The notes below the pieces were generated by a model that was given only the letters and a program-made list of their open reading frames with translations, was not told the origin of the DNA and did not search any database. Positions 8,368-16,831 of a DNA stretch of 57,500 nucleotides are shown here, piece after piece. Positions within the stretch are counted from its first letter, which is position 1. Each line of letters opens with the position of its first letter. The stretch is from NCBI GenBank assembly GCA_902571095.1, contig CACGAV010000003.1, positions 1 to 57,500 of the forward strand, written 5' to 3'. The DNA comes from an uncultured Pelagibacteraceae bacterium (GTDB lineage: Bacteria; Pseudomonadota; Alphaproteobacteria; Pelagibacterales; Pelagibacteraceae). The position numbers and the translations under genes are program-made.

Positions 8368-8562
8368 ATTAAAATAGACGTTAAAGATAACAATGTAGAA
8401 CAAGCTTTAAGAGTTCTTAAAAGAAAGCTTCAAAAAGAGGGCTTTTTTAAAATAATTAAAATGAAAAGCAATTACGAAAAGCCATCTGAAAAAAAAAAGA
8501 GAATTAAACTTGAAAATCTTAAAAGAGTAAAAAAATTCCAACGTCTAAAAAATAGAATATAA
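8368..8562 (+). CDS. rpsU: 30S ribosomal protein S21, apparent AUU start
   Basis: A 64-residue S21: (M)KIDVKDNNVEQALRVLKRK, then the helical basic tail with YEKPSEKKKR near residue 36 and a very basic end. The frame has an in-frame TGA at 8350 and no ATG, GTG or TTG before an internal ATG at 8461, which would cut off the conserved N-terminal half. The ATT at 8368 gives exactly the alphaproteobacterial N-terminus length and is preceded by GGAGG 4 nt upstream. S21 binds near the anti-Shine-Dalgarno end of 16S rRNA and is needed for initiation. AUU starts are classically known for infC, where they permit feedback control; control of S21 by this route is inference. Standard ORF callers would miss or truncate this gene. 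Confidence 0.85.
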   Translation: MKIDVKDNNVEQALRVLKRKLQKEGFFKIIKMKSNYEKPSEKKKRIKLENLKRVKKFQRLKNRI

Positions 8563-8585
8563 CTTAGCCAAACATAGGAGAAATT

Positions 8586-8798
8586 ATGCCTTCAGGAAGG
8601 GTAAAGTGGTTTAATTCAAAAAAGGGATACGGTTTTATAACTCTCGATGATGACGATAAAAAAGATGTTTTTTTGCATGTTTCGGCACTTGAGAAATCAA
8701 AATTTAGAATTTTGAAAGAAAATCAGAAAATTCAATTTGAAATTAAAGAAGAACGAGGTAAGTTACAAGCTATAAACCTCAAAAGACCAACAAAGTAA
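8586..8798 (+). CDS. Cold-shock-domain RNA chaperone (Csp family)
   Basis: 70 residues forming one cold-shock OB fold. The opening GRVKWFNSKKGYGFI includes RNP1 (KGYGFI, about 13-18) and DVFLHVSAL includes RNP2 (about 28-36). It binds single-stranded RNA/DNA and melts secondary structure. An AGGAG five nt before the ATG is a good ribosome binding site. The stop codon is only 4 nt before the initiator tRNA gene, with no room for a terminator, so tRNA processing may define the 3' end of this mRNA. Confidence 0.93.
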   Translation: MPSGRVKWFNSKKGYGFITLDDDDKKDVFLHVSALEKSKFRILKENQKIQFEIKEERGKLQAINLKRPTK

Positions 8799-8802
8799 TT
8801 AT

Positions 8803-8879
<77 letters not shown>

Positions 8880-8884
8880 ACAAA

Positions 8885-9853
8885 CTAATTTTTATTTGCT
8901 AGTTCTTTATAAATGTTATTCACCCGATAAACTTCTCTAGAAATATTAAAATATCCCTCATATTGAATCTCTTCAGGAGTTACATCAAAGTGATAGTGGC
9001 CAGCATCTTTATCATTATTATAAGAGTGAAAATGAGTATGCTCACCTGAGTCTCTTAAATTTAATTTTCCTCCTGAAGGATCTCCTGTCCATAAAACTGA
9101 ATAACATTGAAGTTCGGAACCAACAGGCTCATAAAATTGTAGAAAATCTTTTGTACATTTCATTAATTTCGGATCGTAGTAATCAACTTTGATGTCTTTA
9201 TAGTCGGGTTGAACATGGCTTTTTATTTTTCCTTTAAGAATTCTAAAAACCCCAGCTAAAGATACATGTTTATTTTTTGAAATTTTTAAATGTTTGCTTA
9301 AAGCAGATCTCATTGATTGGGGTAAGGAGCCCTGTTTGCCGGTTCTAATATTAATATTAATTTTAATCACTTTACCTTTTTTTCCATCAGAAAAGTAAAT
9401 ATTTGAGAGGCCTCCATGTTTTCTAGCAGAATATTTTTGAACTATACATTTTTTATTTTTATCAACTCTTGCAACAATAGATTTAGATTCAGAAGTGATT
9501 AAATTTTCGTTTATTGTAAGTTCTCCACAATGCCCATCCATACATGACATAGCGCTTGAACCAGCCCCCAGAGCATATGATTTTTCTGAGCCAATTTTTT
9601 TTGAGATTACCTCATAATCAAATTCTGTACCTAAAAATTCTGGGTCATGCATATAAGGTTCTCCGCCTACGTCTATTATTTTCTCATTTCCAGAAATACC
9701 CTCAGCAGGACAACCCCAAAGTTTAAGGTTTGGACAATCAACAACTTCTACATTTACATCTTTGTAATTTTCCTTTAGGCCAATATTTAATGACTCTGCT
9801 ACCTTTTCTAAGGAAGGGATATCAAATTTTTCACTTTCAATATTTAGCTTCAT
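8885..9853 (-). CDS. DUF1907 (C11orf54-like) putative metal-dependent ester hydrolase
   Basis: About 322 residues from the ATG at 9853 (MKLNIESEKFDIPSLEKV). An upstream in-frame start at 9904 would run into the divergent gene and is unlikely. Family marks: NLKLWGCPAEGISG near residue 45, GGEPYMHDPEF near 63, YALGAGSSAMSCMDGHCGEL near 92, and the HFHSYNNDKDAGHYH segment near 280, which fits the HxHx9H zinc motif of the human homologue PTD012/C11orf54. That protein has ester-hydrolase activity in vitro; the bacterial substrate is unknown. Its start is only 17 bp from the divergent hydratase gene. Confidence 0.75.
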   Translation of the reverse strand: MKLNIESEKFDIPSLEKVAESLNIGLKENYKDVNVEVVDCPNLKLWGCPAEGISGNEKIIDVGGEPYMHDPEFLGTEFDYEVISKKIGSEKSYALGAGSSAMSCMDGHCGELTINENLITSESKSIVARVDKNKKCIVQKYSARKHGGLSNIYFSDGKKGKVIKININIRTGKQGSLPQSMRSALSKHLKISKNKHVSLAGVFRILKGKIKSHVQPDYKDIKVDYYDPKLMKCTKDFLQFYEPVGSELQCYSVLWTGDPSGGKLNLRDSGEHTHFHSYNNDKDAGHYHFDVTPEEIQYEGYFNISREVYRVNNIYKELANKN

Positions 9854-9870
9854 GTGATTACTTATAGGAT

Positions 9871-10641
9871 ATGAGTACATTAGCAGAAAAATTAGTAGAT
9901 GCATGGATAAAAAGAGATTTGATTAAACTTAAATCTGAAGAATTGCCAAAAAATAGAGAAGATTCACATAACATTCAAAAGCAATTTCATTCTGTTTTGA
10001 AGAAAAAAACTGTTGGCTGGAAAATTGGATTAGTTTCAAAAAATTTGCAAGATGGAGCAAAAGTCAATGGTCCTATGATAGGAAAAATTATCGATGAAAC
10101 AGTTTTAATGAACCCGCAGAAAGTAGAGTATAGCAAAGTTCCAGATTGTATTCTTGAATGTGAATTTTGTTTAAAATTTTTAGAGGATACAAAAATGGTT
10201 CCCGGAGCAGAAAATAAAAAAGGAAACTACGAGGCTTATATAGCTTTAGAACTTGTATCTACAAGAGTTCATTCGGATTCTAAAAAAGGTTTAGATCCAG
10301 TTGGAATGATGAATTTAAATATTGCAGATAATGGCGGAGCTGGAGCAATTGTCGTTGGAGACAAAATACCAAATCTTGAAAAAATAAATTTAGATTCTAT
10401 TCAAGTTGAAATAAACTTAAATGGAAAAGTAACTGAGCCTTTTTTTAAGGGAGAAAAGAGAGCTGGGCCAATTGAAGCTATTAAGTGTATAATTAATGAA
10501 TTTAAAGATAATCCTGTGACTTTTAAAAAGGGAGATTATTTTATGACTGGTTCGGTCATACAACCATTTAAGGTAAGTAAGGGAGATAAACTCAAAGTCG
10601 ACTTTAGAACCTTAGGAAAAATAAATTTAGATTTTGTTTAA
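9871..10641 (+). CDS. 2-oxopent-4-enoate hydratase / fumarylacetoacetase-fold protein
   Basis: 256 residues of the MhpD-like family. Visible features are VGWKIGLVSKN near residue 49, CILECEFCLKF near 93 (acidic metal ligands), YIALELVSTRV near 122, IADNGGAGAIVVG near 150, and the C-terminal GDYFMTGSVIQPFKVSKGD near 225, the usual TGS...P..v..GD ending. Members hydrate 2-hydroxypenta-2,4-dienoates or decarboxylate related keto acids with Mg2+. The substrate is not determinable. Its stop overlaps the SDR start (TAATG), so the pair is coupled. Confidence 0.8.
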   Translation: MSTLAEKLVDAWIKRDLIKLKSEELPKNREDSHNIQKQFHSVLKKKTVGWKIGLVSKNLQDGAKVNGPMIGKIIDETVLMNPQKVEYSKVPDCILECEFCLKFLEDTKMVPGAENKKGNYEAYIALELVSTRVHSDSKKGLDPVGMMNLNIADNGGAGAIVVGDKIPNLEKINLDSIQVEINLNGKVTEPFFKGEKRAGPIEAIKCIINEFKDNPVTFKKGDYFMTGSVIQPFKVSKGDKLKVDFRTLGKINLDFV

Positions 10642-11387
10642 TGAAAATTGCACTAATAACTGGTGCCAGCCAAGGGATAGGTGCATCGATTGCAAAAGTA
10701 TTAAATAAAGCTAAATTAAAAGTAATTTTAGTAGCAAGATCCAAAAAAAATTTAAAAAAAATTCAAAAAAATTTAATTTTTCCAAAATACTCTAAAATAA
10801 TTTCAAAAGATCTTAGATCCTTGTCTGCATGTAAAAGCTTAAATAAAAAGGTTAAAAAAATTAATTTTTTGATAAATGTTGCGGGTGCAACAAAAGGAGG
10901 TCACTTTGAGAAATTAAGTGATAAATTGTGGGATGACGGGTTCAATTTAAAATTTAAATCTGCTTTAAGATTATCAAGAATATTTTGGCCGACTTTAAAA
11001 AGAAATAAAGGTAAAATTATTAATATAGGTGGAGGAGCGGGAGCTTGGGAAAAACCATTACGCACATTTATGATAGGTGGTGCAGTAAACGCAGCTTTAA
11101 ACCATTTCTCTAAAAGTCTCGCGTTACAGGGAAAAATCGATAAAGTTTCTGTGTCAACAATTAATCCAGGTATGACTTTAACCGGCAGGCTTAAAAAATT
11201 ATTAAAGGCTGAGTCAAAAGTGACAAAAAAGAGTAGTTCGCAAATTTTAAAAGAAAGGTCTAAGGCAGCAAAAATTACTAGACCTACTAAACCAGAGGAA
11301 ATAGCAAATCTTGTATATAAACTAATCAAAGATAAAAATTCTAATGGTAAAATTATTAAAATAGATGGTGGTAAAGTTAAACTTTGA
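10641..11387 (+). CDS. Short-chain dehydrogenase/reductase family protein, atypical active site
   Basis: 248 residues with a Rossmann N-terminus, ITGASQGIGASIAK at about 5-18, and NVAGATKGG near 83 in place of NNAG. The position of the catalytic YxxxK reads FMIGGAVNAAL (about 147-157), so the usual Tyr and Lys are missing. The ending GKIIKIDGGKVKL is SDR-like. It may therefore bind NAD(P) but lack classical oxidoreductase chemistry, or use another residue. It is translationally coupled to the hydratase and its 3' end overlaps the convergent Gfo/Idh gene by 11 bp. Confidence 0.8.
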   Translation: MKIALITGASQGIGASIAKVLNKAKLKVILVARSKKNLKKIQKNLIFPKYSKIISKDLRSLSACKSLNKKVKKINFLINVAGATKGGHFEKLSDKLWDDGFNLKFKSALRLSRIFWPTLKRNKGKIINIGGGAGAWEKPLRTFMIGGAVNAALNHFSKSLALQGKIDKVSVSTINPGMTLTGRLKKLLKAESKVTKKSSSQILKERSKAAKITRPTKPEEIANLVYKLIKDKNSNGKIIKIDGGKVKL

Positions 11388-12414
11388 TTTTTTTACCTGT
11401 CTTCGAACTTTTAATTATAGCTGCAAAAATTTTTAGAGATTGCAAACCATCATTTCCTGTTACTTTTGGTTTTGCTTTCCCTTCAACTACATCGCACAAA
11501 TGATCGATTTGGTTCACTAGTGTATATCTACTATCTCTAGTGCTTGCGTCTTGGTGATATATTTTTTTCCACCAGCTTCTCTCATTTTTATTAAACCACT
11601 CTTTGTAATTTGGGAATTGTATGGAACTCTTAGTACCTCCAATATAATAAGCTGATTGATCAGTTACAGGATAGGCTGGATTTTCTCCTGCGGTTAATTC
11701 GTAACTCCAAGGTGAAACTATAGTATCTGAAACACTTAAAGTCCCTAATACACCTGACTTGAAAATAAAGTTAACGATCGCTGTATCTTCAACTTTATAT
11801 TTTCGGATTTTGTTTGATGAGAATGCCTGAACATAAACAACTGGACCTAACAAATAACAAATTAAATCAATATCATGTACGAGGTTTATACCTAGTGGAC
11901 CTCCACCTTTTTTAATCCTCCATTTTTCTTTGAACCATTCTTTGTTTTTGTATAACCAGCACATCACATTAACTGAAACTATTTTTCCCAATTTTCCTTC
12001 AATAATTTTATTCTTTACTTTCGTTGCAATTGCGTTGTGTCTTCTATGATATCCAATTAACAGATTGGTTTTATTTTTTTTTGATGAGGAAATTATTTTT
12101 TTTGCTTTTTCAATATTGCTTGAAATTGGTTTTTCTAATAAAACTGGGATTTTGGCATTTAAAAAACTAATAGTATGTTTTTCATGAAATTGATTAGGGG
12201 TAGCAACAATAACGGCATCTGGCTTATTGTGTTTTATTAATGCTGAAGAGTTTTTGTAAAAAGGTACTTTAAATTTTTTTGCATGAACTCGTGACTTTTC
12301 ATTAATATCAACGATTGAATGTAAAACTGCTTTTTTAGAATTTTTAATTGCTTTTAAGTGTTGACTGCCCATCAACCCAATTCCAACAACTGCTATTTTG
12401 GTTTTTTTCCTCAT
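11377..12414 (-). CDS. Gfo/Idh/MocA family oxidoreductase
   Basis: 345 residues. The N-terminal Rossmann domain has VVGIGLMGSQHLKAI (about 8-22) and the EKPIS motif with conserved lysine near residue 93. The C-terminal alpha/beta domain includes the GGPLGINLVHDIDL helix near 168-181, with the His-Asp usually involved in sugar substrate binding. Members oxidise or reduce sugars or inositols with NAD(P). It is the last gene of a minus-strand catabolic operon and overlaps the upstream HpcH/HpaI gene by 4 bp (ATGA). Substrate unknown. Confidence 0.85.
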   Translation of the reverse strand: MRKKTKIAVVGIGLMGSQHLKAIKNSKKAVLHSIVDINEKSRVHAKKFKVPFYKNSSALIKHNKPDAVIVATPNQFHEKHTISFLNAKIPVLLEKPISSNIEKAKKIISSSKKNKTNLLIGYHRRHNAIATKVKNKIIEGKLGKIVSVNVMCWLYKNKEWFKEKWRIKKGGGPLGINLVHDIDLICYLLGPVVYVQAFSSNKIRKYKVEDTAIVNFIFKSGVLGTLSVSDTIVSPWSYELTAGENPAYPVTDQSAYYIGGTKSSIQFPNYKEWFNKNERSWWKKIYHQDASTRDSRYTLVNQIDHLCDVVEGKAKPKVTGNDGLQSLKIFAAIIKSSKTGKKIKV

Positions 12415-13070
12415 GAAAAAATTTTATTTGAAATATCAATTTGGTCTGGATGAATACAGGCCTTACCCCCAAAACCCATCTTTTTGGCAATTAAGCATGA
12501 AGATTTAAAACCATCTAAATTTTTAAAGTTTAGATATGAAGTGTCTAAAGGTTTTTTTAAATTTTTTGAGTGGTCAATAATTTTCTGTCTAAAATTAGTA
12601 ATTTCCTTTTCATCATCGGAAACTTTGAGGTTTATAGATTTTGCTAAATCATGTGATCCGAGTGACAACAAATTTATCCTATAAGAGCTCTTAGAATTTG
12701 AGATTTCTTGTAGCGAAGAAATTCCCTTCATGCTCTCAATAATAGGGATTATATCTGTTTTTTTATGCTCCCAAGAATGTAATTCAACATTTATTGCCTC
12801 AAGTTGTAATGCACTTTCAGTAAAAGGCAAAAAAATACCAGGAAAACTTTCAATTGCCACAAATTCCAAGTCTCTCGGGTCATTAATTCTTATATATGTT
12901 TTTTCTTTATTTATTTCACAATTTTTAATTATTTTTTTTGCAAAGTCTTTTTTATCTCTTGGGACTGTAGACTCAAGATCCAAAACAATAAGATCAGCGT
13001 TTAATGTGTATGCCTTTTTTATTTTTTTTTCTTCGTGACCTGGTACAAACAAAACAGATCTATATTTCAT
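12411..13070 (-). CDS. HpcH/HpaI aldolase / citrate lyase beta-like protein
   Basis: 219 residues, somewhat short for CitE-like proteins (usually about 270-290). It has RSVLFVPGHEEKKIKKA at the start, DLIVLDLEST (acidic metal site) near residue 26, PIIESMKGI near 110, and FGGKACIHPDQIDISNKIF at the end, the family C-terminal signature. It would cleave or form a C-C bond of an acyl-CoA or 2-keto acid with Mg2+. Overlaps at both ends (4 bp downstream, 11 bp upstream) place it in the same transcript as the enolase-superfamily and CoA genes. Confidence 0.8.
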   Translation of the reverse strand: MKYRSVLFVPGHEEKKIKKAYTLNADLIVLDLESTVPRDKKDFAKKIIKNCEINKEKTYIRINDPRDLEFVAIESFPGIFLPFTESALQLEAINVELHSWEHKKTDIIPIIESMKGISSLQEISNSKSSYRINLLSLGSHDLAKSINLKVSDDEKEITNFRQKIIDHSKNLKKPLDTSYLNFKNLDGFKSSCLIAKKMGFGGKACIHPDQIDISNKIFS

Positions 13071-14148
13071 ATTTGCTAAGCTTTCTGTAATCTAAATCGA
13101 TACCTAAACCTGGTCCTGATGGTAGTTTGTATTTTCCGTTAGATGCTTTTTTAAAATCAGGGTAAAACTCTTGGTCGATATCTAAATAAAATCTTTCGAT
13201 ATACGTTTCTTTTTTCATTAACGCTGCTAATTGTAAGGTCGCTAAAAATCCAGGTCCAAAGTAAGCGGTATGAGGCATTACTGAAATATTTTTATCTTCT
13301 GCAATGTTGATTATCTTAAACATTTCATAGATACCTCCAACCTTAATTACAGACGGCTGAACAAATGAAACAGCTTTCTGATTTATCATCGATTTAAACT
13401 CATATTCGGTGCAGGCATTTTCTCCACACGCCAAAGGTATTCCAAGTTCTTTATTCAATTTTGCTAAGTTTTGATAATCTTCTGGCGGATAAATTGGTTC
13501 TTCAAGCCAAGTTAAATTCATGCTTTTAAGAAAATCTTTTTTTGCTAAGGTTTGTTCATAAGTCCAAGGACAATTTGTATCTAGCATCATTGGAAGATCT
13601 CCAGTTCCTTTTCTGCCAGCTTCGATACAATTATTTTCTATTTCGTGCAATTTAATAGCCCTATAACCATCATCTAAAGATTGTTTGCATTTTTGCTCTA
13701 TAATTTTTGGGTCTCCGTATCTAAAAAGACTTGAATAAGCTTTAAAGATATCATTATTTTTTTTTCCTAATAACTCATGAACAGGTTTATTTTTTTCTTT
13801 ACCAAACGCATCCCATAAAGCTATTTCAACACCTGATATGGCGAACATTGTTATTCCATATCGACCAAAAAGGTGTAAAGATTTTTGTAGATTTAATAAA
13901 AGTTCTGGAATGTTGCTCATATCTTTGCCGATTATCATTGGAGCAACCATTTCCTCTATTGCTACTCTAACAGCTTTCCAACTTGAGAAACCAAAAGCTT
14001 CACCCCACCCTACTATTCCTTTATCAGTTTCTAATCTTATTAAATTAAATTCTAAACTTTTCCATTCTTTTCCATGAAAAATAACTTTCTTCCCACCGTG
14101 GCTGAACGGCATACTCAAAGTGATTGCTTTGATTGATTTTACTTTCAT
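13060..14148 (-). CDS. Mandelate racemase/muconate lactonizing enzyme family (enolase superfamily)
   Basis: 362 residues. The capping domain covers about 1-125. The barrel has YRAIKLHE near residue 143 (base Lys), metal ligands in MLDTNCPW (near 166), LEEPIY (near 193) and CGENACTEYEF (near 218), and the general-base His in VMPHTAYFGPG near 295. The Asp that usually pairs with this His is a Ser in VQPSVIKVGG. Most related enzymes dehydrate or racemise sugar acids, so an acid-sugar dehydratase is the best guess. It is tightly packed between crotonase (1 bp overlap) and the HpcH/HpaI gene. Confidence 0.85.
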   Translation of the reverse strand: MKVKSIKAITLSMPFSHGGKKVIFHGKEWKSLEFNLIRLETDKGIVGWGEAFGFSSWKAVRVAIEEMVAPMIIGKDMSNIPELLLNLQKSLHLFGRYGITMFAISGVEIALWDAFGKEKNKPVHELLGKKNNDIFKAYSSLFRYGDPKIIEQKCKQSLDDGYRAIKLHEIENNCIEAGRKGTGDLPMMLDTNCPWTYEQTLAKKDFLKSMNLTWLEEPIYPPEDYQNLAKLNKELGIPLACGENACTEYEFKSMINQKAVSFVQPSVIKVGGIYEMFKIINIAEDKNISVMPHTAYFGPGFLATLQLAALMKKETYIERFYLDIDQEFYPDFKKASNGKYKLPSGPGLGIDLDYRKLSKYEI

Positions 14149-14918
14149 TAACGAAATTTTTTAAAATTCGGTTTTCTTTTCTCTAAAAAAGCTTTAGCAC
14201 CCTCAGACTGTTCCCCAGTTTTGAAAAAATTAGGAGCAACTTCATCAACCATACTTTTTTGGGTTATTTTTAAAATTTCATCAAATTGTTTTCTAAAACT
14301 AGCTTTTAAAATTTTCAGACAAGTTGGGGCAGCTTTTAATATTTCATCCCCGTATTTTTTTACTTCCTCATCTAATTTTTCTTTTTTTACAACAGAGTTG
14401 ACTAATCCCCAATTCATCATTTCTTTTGCAGAATACCTTTTACACGTCATCCACATTTCTCTTGCTCTTTTATGTCCAAGAATATTTGCAGAATGAGCGA
14501 CGATTGCTCCACCAGCTGGCGAACCAACTCTTGGGCCGTTTTGTCCAAAAATAGAATTCTCACTTGCAATTGTTAAGTCACAGAAATACGCCATATGGTT
14601 TCCTCCCCCGATTGCATATCCATCTACTTTTGCAATAATTGGTTTAATACATTTTGTTAAATGGATATGAAATTCATATTCATGGTCTTGAAATTCTTTT
14701 GAACTTTCCCAGTTCATATCTCCACCTGCACAAAAAGCTCTATCTCCAGCACCAGATAAAACAATTACGCCAACATTTTTATCTTTTTCAGCACTATCTA
14801 AAGCCGTTTTCAATTCTTGAAGAGTAACGGGTGTGAACGCGTTTAATACTTTTGGTCTATTTATAGTGACATGAGCATAATCACTTTTAACTTCATATAT
14901 TATATCTTTAAATTGCAT
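14148..14918 (-). CDS. Enoyl-CoA hydratase/isomerase family (crotonase; MenB/BadI-like)
   Basis: 256 residues with the crotonase oxyanion-hole segments FCAGGDMNW near residue 63 and KVDGYAIGGGNHMAY near 95. The stretch DLTIASENSIFGQNGPRVGS with AREMWMTCKRYSAKE later resembles the MenB/BadI branch that handles ring-forming or ring-opening CoA thioesters. No other menaquinone genes are present, so MenB itself is unlikely. It overlaps both the acyl-CoA synthetase and the enolase-superfamily gene, so it likely acts on the CoA thioester made by its neighbour. Confidence 0.85.
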   Translation of the reverse strand: MQFKDIIYEVKSDYAHVTINRPKVLNAFTPVTLQELKTALDSAEKDKNVGVIVLSGAGDRAFCAGGDMNWESSKEFQDHEYEFHIHLTKCIKPIIAKVDGYAIGGGNHMAYFCDLTIASENSIFGQNGPRVGSPAGGAIVAHSANILGHKRAREMWMTCKRYSAKEMMNWGLVNSVVKKEKLDEEVKKYGDEILKAAPTCLKILKASFRKQFDEILKITQKSMVDEVAPNFFKTGEQSEGAKAFLEKRKPNFKKFR

Positions 14919-16827
14919 GTTGTTTTATTTCCTCTACTGAGTCTGGATTTAATAAAGTTGAAATATCTCCAGGGTCCTCATTCGTTAAACACGATTTTAT
15001 TACTCTCCTCATTATTTTCATATTTCTTGTTTTAGGTAAATCCCTAACAAATATTACTTTATCAGGCTTAAATGATTTTCCTAAATCTTTTATAATTAAA
15101 TCAATAAACAAGTTTTCTTTAAGGTTTTTTTCACTTTCTAGAGGAACTATAGATAAAATTATCTTAGATCCTTTTCCTTCATCTGGAATTCCAACAGCCG
15201 CAACCTCTTTAACTTTACCGCTTTTCACAATTACACTTTCTAATTCTGATGGACCAATTCTTTTACCAGAAATTTTAATTGTATCATCTGACCTGCCGTG
15301 AAGATACCAGTGACCGTCTTTATCCTTACTAGCTAAATCGCCATGAACCCATAAGTCATTTTTTATAACCTTCCAATAATTCTGTATGTATCTTTCATCA
15401 TCATTCCATAAACTTTTAGTTAATCCTATTGATGATTTTCTCATTACCAATTCTCCCATTTGATCAGCAGATACTTTTTCACCTTTTAAGTTCACAATAT
15501 CTGCACTCATTCCAGGAATGGGTGCATTAAAAGAACCAACCTTAAAAGGTCTATGCAAGCAACAGTGCAGTATAGACCCAGATACTTCAGTTCCACCAGC
15601 TGAATTCATTATAGGAACTTTTGATTTACCAATAAATTCAAACAACCACTTCCAGGGTTTTTCTGTCCATGGTTCACCACCTGTGCAAATAATTCTTAAT
15701 GAACTTAAATCTAAATTTTCAAAAAGTTTTTTATCTTTTGTCATTTGGTTTCTTATTAGTGCGGGGGACAGTTCAGTCCAAGTTACTTTATACTTTTCAA
15801 TTAATTTCCAAAATCTTAATTCATCTGGAAAGTCGGGAACACCTTCTGCAATAATCATTTTTGCACCATGAGAAGATGCAATTGTTGCTGATTTTGAACC
15901 AACCATCCAACCCATATCTGCCATACATAAGTGCACATCTGTTTGTTTAAAGTCAGCTAGTATCCCTTCATCAAAAGCCATTTTAGTTACAAGTCCTATG
16001 TGGGTATAAACACATCCTTTTGGTTTTCCTGTTGTGCCTGAAGTAAAATGAATAATAGCTGGATCCTCAGTATTCATCTCTTCAGTTTTTAATTTATCTG
16101 ATACATTGTCAAAGTTTTCCCAATTGAATATTTTTTTACCTTTATCTTTTCCTAGAAGAAATATTTTTTCTAATGACTTAACTTGATCAAGATCTCCTTT
16201 AATTTGATCAAACATTCTAATTTCCTTAGCTTTTCTAAAAGTTTTTTCTACGGTGAAAATACCTTTAGCTTTAGCAATATTTAATCTTTCAATTACAGCT
16301 TTTGAGCCATAGCCGGAGAAAAGGGGTAAAACGATACAGCCTATTTTTAAAATAGAAAAATAAGCAATATAAGTTTCAATAAATTGGGGCATATAAAGTG
16401 CGATTACATCACCTTTTTTAAAACCATTGTTTTTTAGTGTATTTCCTACTTTAGAAATTCTTTTATTAAATTCTTCATAGGTAATTGAAGTTTCTGTTCC
16501 ATCCTCCTGTTCTGAAAAAATAAAAGTATCCTTAAAAAAATCTTTATCTTTATGACGATCAATGCAATTAAGAACTATATTCGTCTTTCCATCTACGCAC
16601 CATTTTGTCCAAGGGATACCTTTGCTTTCATCTATAATTTTTGAATAGGGTTTAAAAAACTTTAAATCAGAAAACTTGATAACGTTATCCCAAAGCCAAC
16701 CAGGGTCTGTCAGGCTTTTTTTCTCAAGTTCATTGTAATCTTGAATTTTAGAAAAGTTTAAAAACTTGGTCAGTTTTGAATTTTCAACTAGATCTTTTGA
16801 TGGTTTCCAGATTATTTCTTTAGACAC
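14908..16827 (-). CDS. Acyl-CoA synthetase (acetoacetyl-CoA synthetase-like, AMP-forming)
   Basis: 639 residues of the ANL superfamily. The N-terminal extension (about 1-110) has the LWDNVIKFSDLKFFKPY type seen in acetyl/acetoacetyl-CoA synthetases. The P-loop is HFTSGTTGKPKG near residue 262. NSAGGTEVSG near 412, WVHGDLASKDKDGHWYLHGRSDDTIKISGKRIGPSELE near 494-531 and a C-terminal lysine-containing end complete the ATP and CoA half-reactions. It activates a carboxylic acid to its CoA thioester. The start is GTG at 16827, 4 bp after PanE. Placed before crotonase and HpcH/HpaI genes, it probably opens a carboxylate catabolic route. Confidence 0.88.
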   Translation of the reverse strand: MSKEIIWKPSKDLVENSKLTKFLNFSKIQDYNELEKKSLTDPGWLWDNVIKFSDLKFFKPYSKIIDESKGIPWTKWCVDGKTNIVLNCIDRHKDKDFFKDTFIFSEQEDGTETSITYEEFNKRISKVGNTLKNNGFKKGDVIALYMPQFIETYIAYFSILKIGCIVLPLFSGYGSKAVIERLNIAKAKGIFTVEKTFRKAKEIRMFDQIKGDLDQVKSLEKIFLLGKDKGKKIFNWENFDNVSDKLKTEEMNTEDPAIIHFTSGTTGKPKGCVYTHIGLVTKMAFDEGILADFKQTDVHLCMADMGWMVGSKSATIASSHGAKMIIAEGVPDFPDELRFWKLIEKYKVTWTELSPALIRNQMTKDKKLFENLDLSSLRIICTGGEPWTEKPWKWLFEFIGKSKVPIMNSAGGTEVSGSILHCCLHRPFKVGSFNAPIPGMSADIVNLKGEKVSADQMGELVMRKSSIGLTKSLWNDDERYIQNYWKVIKNDLWVHGDLASKDKDGHWYLHGRSDDTIKISGKRIGPSELESVIVKSGKVKEVAAVGIPDEGKGSKIILSIVPLESEKNLKENLFIDLIIKDLGKSFKPDKVIFVRDLPKTRNMKIMRRVIKSCLTNEDPGDISTLLNPDSVEEIKQHAI

Positions 16828-16831
16828 GGGT

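Noticed and set aside
9854-9904. N-terminal extension of the DUF1907 protein
   Set aside because: It would overlap the divergent hydratase coding region and adds residues unlike the family; the ATG at 9853 fits.
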